In this document: positions 60,669 through 64,000 of the stretch, piece by piece | Layout of the letters: every line of letters starts with the position of its first letter | Numbering within the stretch: position 1 is the first letter of the stretch | Assembly (NCBI RefSeq): GCF_036324505.1 | Contig: NC_086362.1 | Coordinates: 6,135,043-6,199,042 of the forward strand | DNA from: Eleginops maclovinus | Taxonomy: Eukaryota; Chordata; Actinopteri; Perciformes; Eleginopidae | Direction of reading: 5' to 3' | DNA length: 64,000 bases | The notes under the pieces: generated by a model | What the model was told of the DNA's origin: nothing | The model's input: only the letters and a program-made list of their open reading frames with translations | The model's database searches: none | Translations under genes and position numbers: made by a program

Positions 60669-63600
60669 CTAAAGCCATTGCTGGTTTGACAGTATCCATG
60701 ACAACAGTAAGAGGCAGGATGCGCTGACAAGACTGATCTTGTGTCTTACTCCACTGGAAGCTGTAAATGAGAAGAAAAATAAACAAAACGTTAAATAAAC
60801 AAAAAGTGCATTTTTTCATTTAGTTTAATTAAGCAGCACTCAGTATTTACTTACAGATGCCATTAACGCTGACGGAGCTGCCTTCAATGTCGAAACCAAC
60901 GACTGTTGAGGCTGCGTTGATCAAAGCGTTCGCAATCTGAGTGCCATTAGGAGCAGATGTGCTTACAAATTTAACGTCAATGATATTGATGATTGATCCG
61001 TTACTGAAGGAAAAGAAGAACATATATTGTTTGAAATTTCAGATTAAGGATCCTACTATTTATCATCACACTTGAAAAGTCAAAGTTTAAAAATACCTGA
61101 ATGCAACAGCTTCCATTGAATTGAAGGACGAAGGGAATTCTCTTTTGAAAACAGGTGTAAGCTGTAGAAACAACACAATGTGTTCTTATATTTTCAGCTT
61201 TACTCATTTATTTGATTGATCTTTATTGGTCTTTCATTGATTAATAATTCCTAATCATAGTATGGAAACTGTGGAGTAAGCTTCACATATTTTGAGTGGG
61301 TGCTTTAACTTACCTGATTCTTTATCATTTTAGCTCGATTTTTATAAGCAGCAGAAGACGGATTCAGCAAGTCACTTGTGAATGTGTCTTTAACAGATCT
61401 GAAAGTCACCCTTCTTGTTACAAGGGCTGTAGTAGTAGGTGCAGCAGTTGTAGATTTAGCCGTTGTAGGTGAGGGAGTTGTAGATTTAGCCGTTGTAGGT
61501 GAGGGAGTTGTAGATTTAGCCGTTGTAGGTGAGGGAGTTGTAGATTTAGCAGTTGTAGGTGAGGGAGTTGTAGGTTTAGCTGTTGTGGGCGCAGCAGTTG
61601 TGGGCACAGCAGTCGTAGGTGAAGCAGTTGTAGGTGCAGCAGTTGTAACTGGACTTGCTGTAAAAACAGATATATAAATATTATGTTAATATTCATCAGT
61701 GCCCAAACCAAAAGGATGTATGTTTCCTTTTTTGATGTAAAACCTTGCTGCAAGTTTTACAGAGATAAGGTCAATATAGAATGGGCTTACAACATCTTAT
61801 TTAACATCTTTTGTTGTTCTGAATTTTCTTACGAAAAAGTATTCTAACAACGAATAACAATTAATTTACAAAAAATGACAAAACGATAGATAACTGTACA
61901 ACACTAAAACCATTCAAGTGGAGTTCATTCATTTTCTCTTTACTTACATTTATTGTTTAGCTAAATACTGTTGTTAGTAAAATATTTGAAATCCAAGCAT
62001 GTGCAGAAAATGTTATTGAAAATGCTTTAAAAACTTGTTAGAGAGAAACATTGTGTTGTGTTTACTTACATATAACTTTGACTGAGTCAGGATTGATGCT
62101 CACGTTGAAGGTATTGTTGGGATTCTTCACAGCTTCTACCAAGGTTTGAGCAACTTCATCATTCTGTGGGAGTTCAGCAAAAGGAGTGTTGCTGTTGAAC
62201 ACAACTCCCATTTCTGCTTCAGTTCCAGATGCTCTTGCTGCTAAAGGGCTGTTTTAGAACATCAAGGGAAAATGAAAAGAGAAAAATGATGATATGAAAG
62301 ACTCTGTTGACTTGTGTCGTCTGATTTATATGTGCCACATTAAAGAAGTTCTCATTTTGAGATCCCAAACAGAAAATAAAAATAATCATTGTTGCAGAAT
62401 TTCTTTTACCTAAGCTTTTTCAACTTGCAGTGGGAAAATGTGTTTTCAAATTTGGGTTTGTAGATCGCAGCACACTGCAAAAGAAGCAACATTGGAAAAC
62501 TTTTGTCACAATATTCTTAAAATACAATTTCAGTGAATCTTAGTAATATTAAGAAAATAAATTCACCGTAGATAGAAGTCGTTTTTCTAAGGCTTTGTAT
62601 TGAGGGCTTGTGCTGTCATCAAAAGCATCAACATATGGTTCTCCCAACAAGTCTGCTTGAGCCGCTGTACGTAGGTGCAGCAGATGTAGGACCAGCAGTT
62701 GTAGGTGCAGCTGTTGTGGGTGCAGCTGTTGTAGTCACTGCTGTTGTTGGGGGCTTCTTTTGTGGGTGCAGCAGTTGGTCGGAGCAGCAGCAGTTGTAGG
62801 TTCAGATGTTGTGGGAGCAGCAGTTGTAGGTGCAGCAGTTGTGGGTTCAGCAGTTGTAGATGCAGCTGTTGTGGGTGCAGCAGTTGTCGAGCAGCAGTTG
62901 TAGGTGCAGCTGTTGTGGGTGTAGCAGTTGTGGGTCCTGCAGTTGTGGGTGCAGCAGTTGTGGGTGCTGCTGTTGTGGGTGCAGCAGTTGTTGGTGCAGC
63001 AGTTGTTCGTGCAGCAGTTGTGGGTGCAGCAGTTGTGGGTGATGCTGTTGTGGGTGCAGCAGTTGTGAGTGCAGCAGTTGTGGGTGCAGCAGTTGTGGGT
63101 GCTGCAGTTGTGGGTGTAGCAGTTGTTGGTGCTGCAGTTGTGGGTGCAGCAGTTGTGGGTGCTGCTGTTGTGGGTGCAGCAGTTGTGGGTGCAGCAGTTG
63201 TTGGTGCAGCAGTTGTGGGTAGAGCAGTTGTGGGTGCAGCAGTTGTGGGTGCAGCAGTTGTGGGTGCAGCAGTTGTGGGTGCAGCAGTTGTAGGTGCAGC
63301 TGTTGTAGGTGCAGCAGTTGTTGGTGCAGGCTGTTGTATCTACTGCTGTTGTTGGGGCTTCTGTTGTGGGTGCAGCAGTTGTGGGTGCTGCAGTTGTGGG
63401 TGCAGCAGTTGTTAGTGCTGCAGTTGTGGGTACAGCAGTTGTGGGTGCTGCAGTTGTGGGTGCAGCTGTTGTGGGTGCAGCAGTTAATGGTACAGCAGTT
63501 TGTGGGTGCAGCAGTTGTGGGTGCAGCAGTTGTTGCTGCAGCAGTTGTATGTGCAGCAGTTGTCGGTGCAGCTGTTGTGGGTGCAACTGTTGTAGTCACT

Positions 63601-64000
63601 GCTGTTGTTGGGGCTTCTGTTGTGGGTGCAGCAGTTGTCGAGCAGCAGTTGTGGGAGCAGTAGTTGTAGGTGCAGCAGTTGTGGGTGCAGCAGTTGTGGG
63701 AGCAGCAGTTGTGGGCGCAGCAGTTGTTAGGGCTGCAGTTGTCGGTGCAAAAGTTGTGGGCGCAGCAGTTGTGGGTCCTGCAGTTGTGGGTGCAGCAGTT
63801 GTTGGAGCAACAGTTGTAGTGCAGCTGTTGTAGGTGAGCTGTTTTTGGTGCGCTTTTGAGGTGCAGCTGTTGTTGGAGCGCGTTTGGGAGCTATTGGGGG
63901 GGCACTGTTTGGGTGCAGAAAAGTTGGGGACACCGTTGTAGGGGAGCGTTGGGGGGTGCAGCATTTGTAGGTGAACTTTTTTGGGTGAGCTTTTTTGTAG
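60669..64000 (-). CDS. Mucin-like protein with TTAAP-type repeat and two SEA-like domains (copy B), partial at 5' end
   Basis: Tandem duplicate of copy A in the same orientation. Exons, in gene order: repeat exon from beyond 64000 to 62567, then 62410-62474, 62070-62248, 61314-61657, 61097-61161, 60855-61003, and 60669-60760. The SEA-like exons and their introns are nearly identical to A. The final SEA exon is 1 bp longer (149 against 148), so with the ordinary GTAAGT donor the frame runs [20 protein letters not shown] and ends NQQWL, a plausible GPI-anchor tail. Exon 1 lies outside the window. The repeat exon is broken: a 1-bp difference near 62658 puts the SEA frame in register with the Gln-Leu-Leu-His-Pro frame of the repeat, and 63800-64000 is badly degraded. 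The copy may be functional only if these are sequence errors. Confidence 0.7.
61461..61580. repeat. 30-bp minisatellite inside mucin copy B exon 5
   Basis: Four units of the same 30-bp repeat as in copy A (five units). The two arrays differ in unit order as well as number, as expected of slippage after duplication. Confidence 0.8.
62690..64000. repeat. 15-bp VNTR array of mucin copy B, partial
   Basis: The same GTGCAGCAGTTGTGG units as copy A, with more indels and variant units. It continues off the right edge. Confidence 0.85.

Overview
This window is nuclear DNA from a ray-finned fish, most likely a percomorph teleost. The evidence is intron-rich vertebrate genes with GT-AG boundaries, fish-type Tc1, hAT and LINE repeats, long CA/GT microsatellites, and orthologues of human genes from 11q12-q13. 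The species cannot be named from the sequence alone.

Layout from left to right. The first coding exon of dtx4 (minus) lies at the left edge, followed by an isolated tRNA-Ala(CGC) (minus). ptprcap (minus) and coro1b (minus, nine coding exons, complete) are neighbours here as they are in human 11q13. A repeat-rich stretch (15-20 kb) holds two partial copies of a multi-copy fish gene, one with a premature stop, and then an intron-containing tRNA-Arg(TCT) (plus). osbp (plus, 15 coding exons, complete) carries an apparently intact Tc1/mariner transposon and a hAT MITE with perfect target-site duplications in its introns. acy3 (plus, six coding exons, complete) uses one GC-AG intron. cldnd1 (minus, four coding exons, complete) converges on acy3.

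From about 46.7 kb to the right edge lies a tandem duplication of a mucin-like gene (minus). Copy A is whole: a signal-peptide exon, one exon of about 5 kb made of 15-bp units encoding Thr-Thr-Ala-Ala-Pro, two SEA-like domains separated by a second Thr/Ser/Pro repeat, and a tail. Copy B lacks its 5' end because the window stops inside its repeat exon. B encodes a hydrophobic C-terminus that looks like a GPI-anchor signal. A has a 1-bp deletion just before the last intron that would replace this tail with a four-residue end, unless splicing uses a second donor 4 bp downstream, which restores the frame exactly. The 15-bp unit has no stop codon in any of the six frames, so the array stays open through the several indels visible in it. 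A dead LINE reverse transcriptase sits between the two copies.

The housekeeping genes show no sign of working as one unit; their order reflects conserved synteny. The mucin pair is the accessory and most unusual part of the window. Coordinates of splice sites were read by eye from frame continuity and GT/AG signals and were not checked against transcripts.
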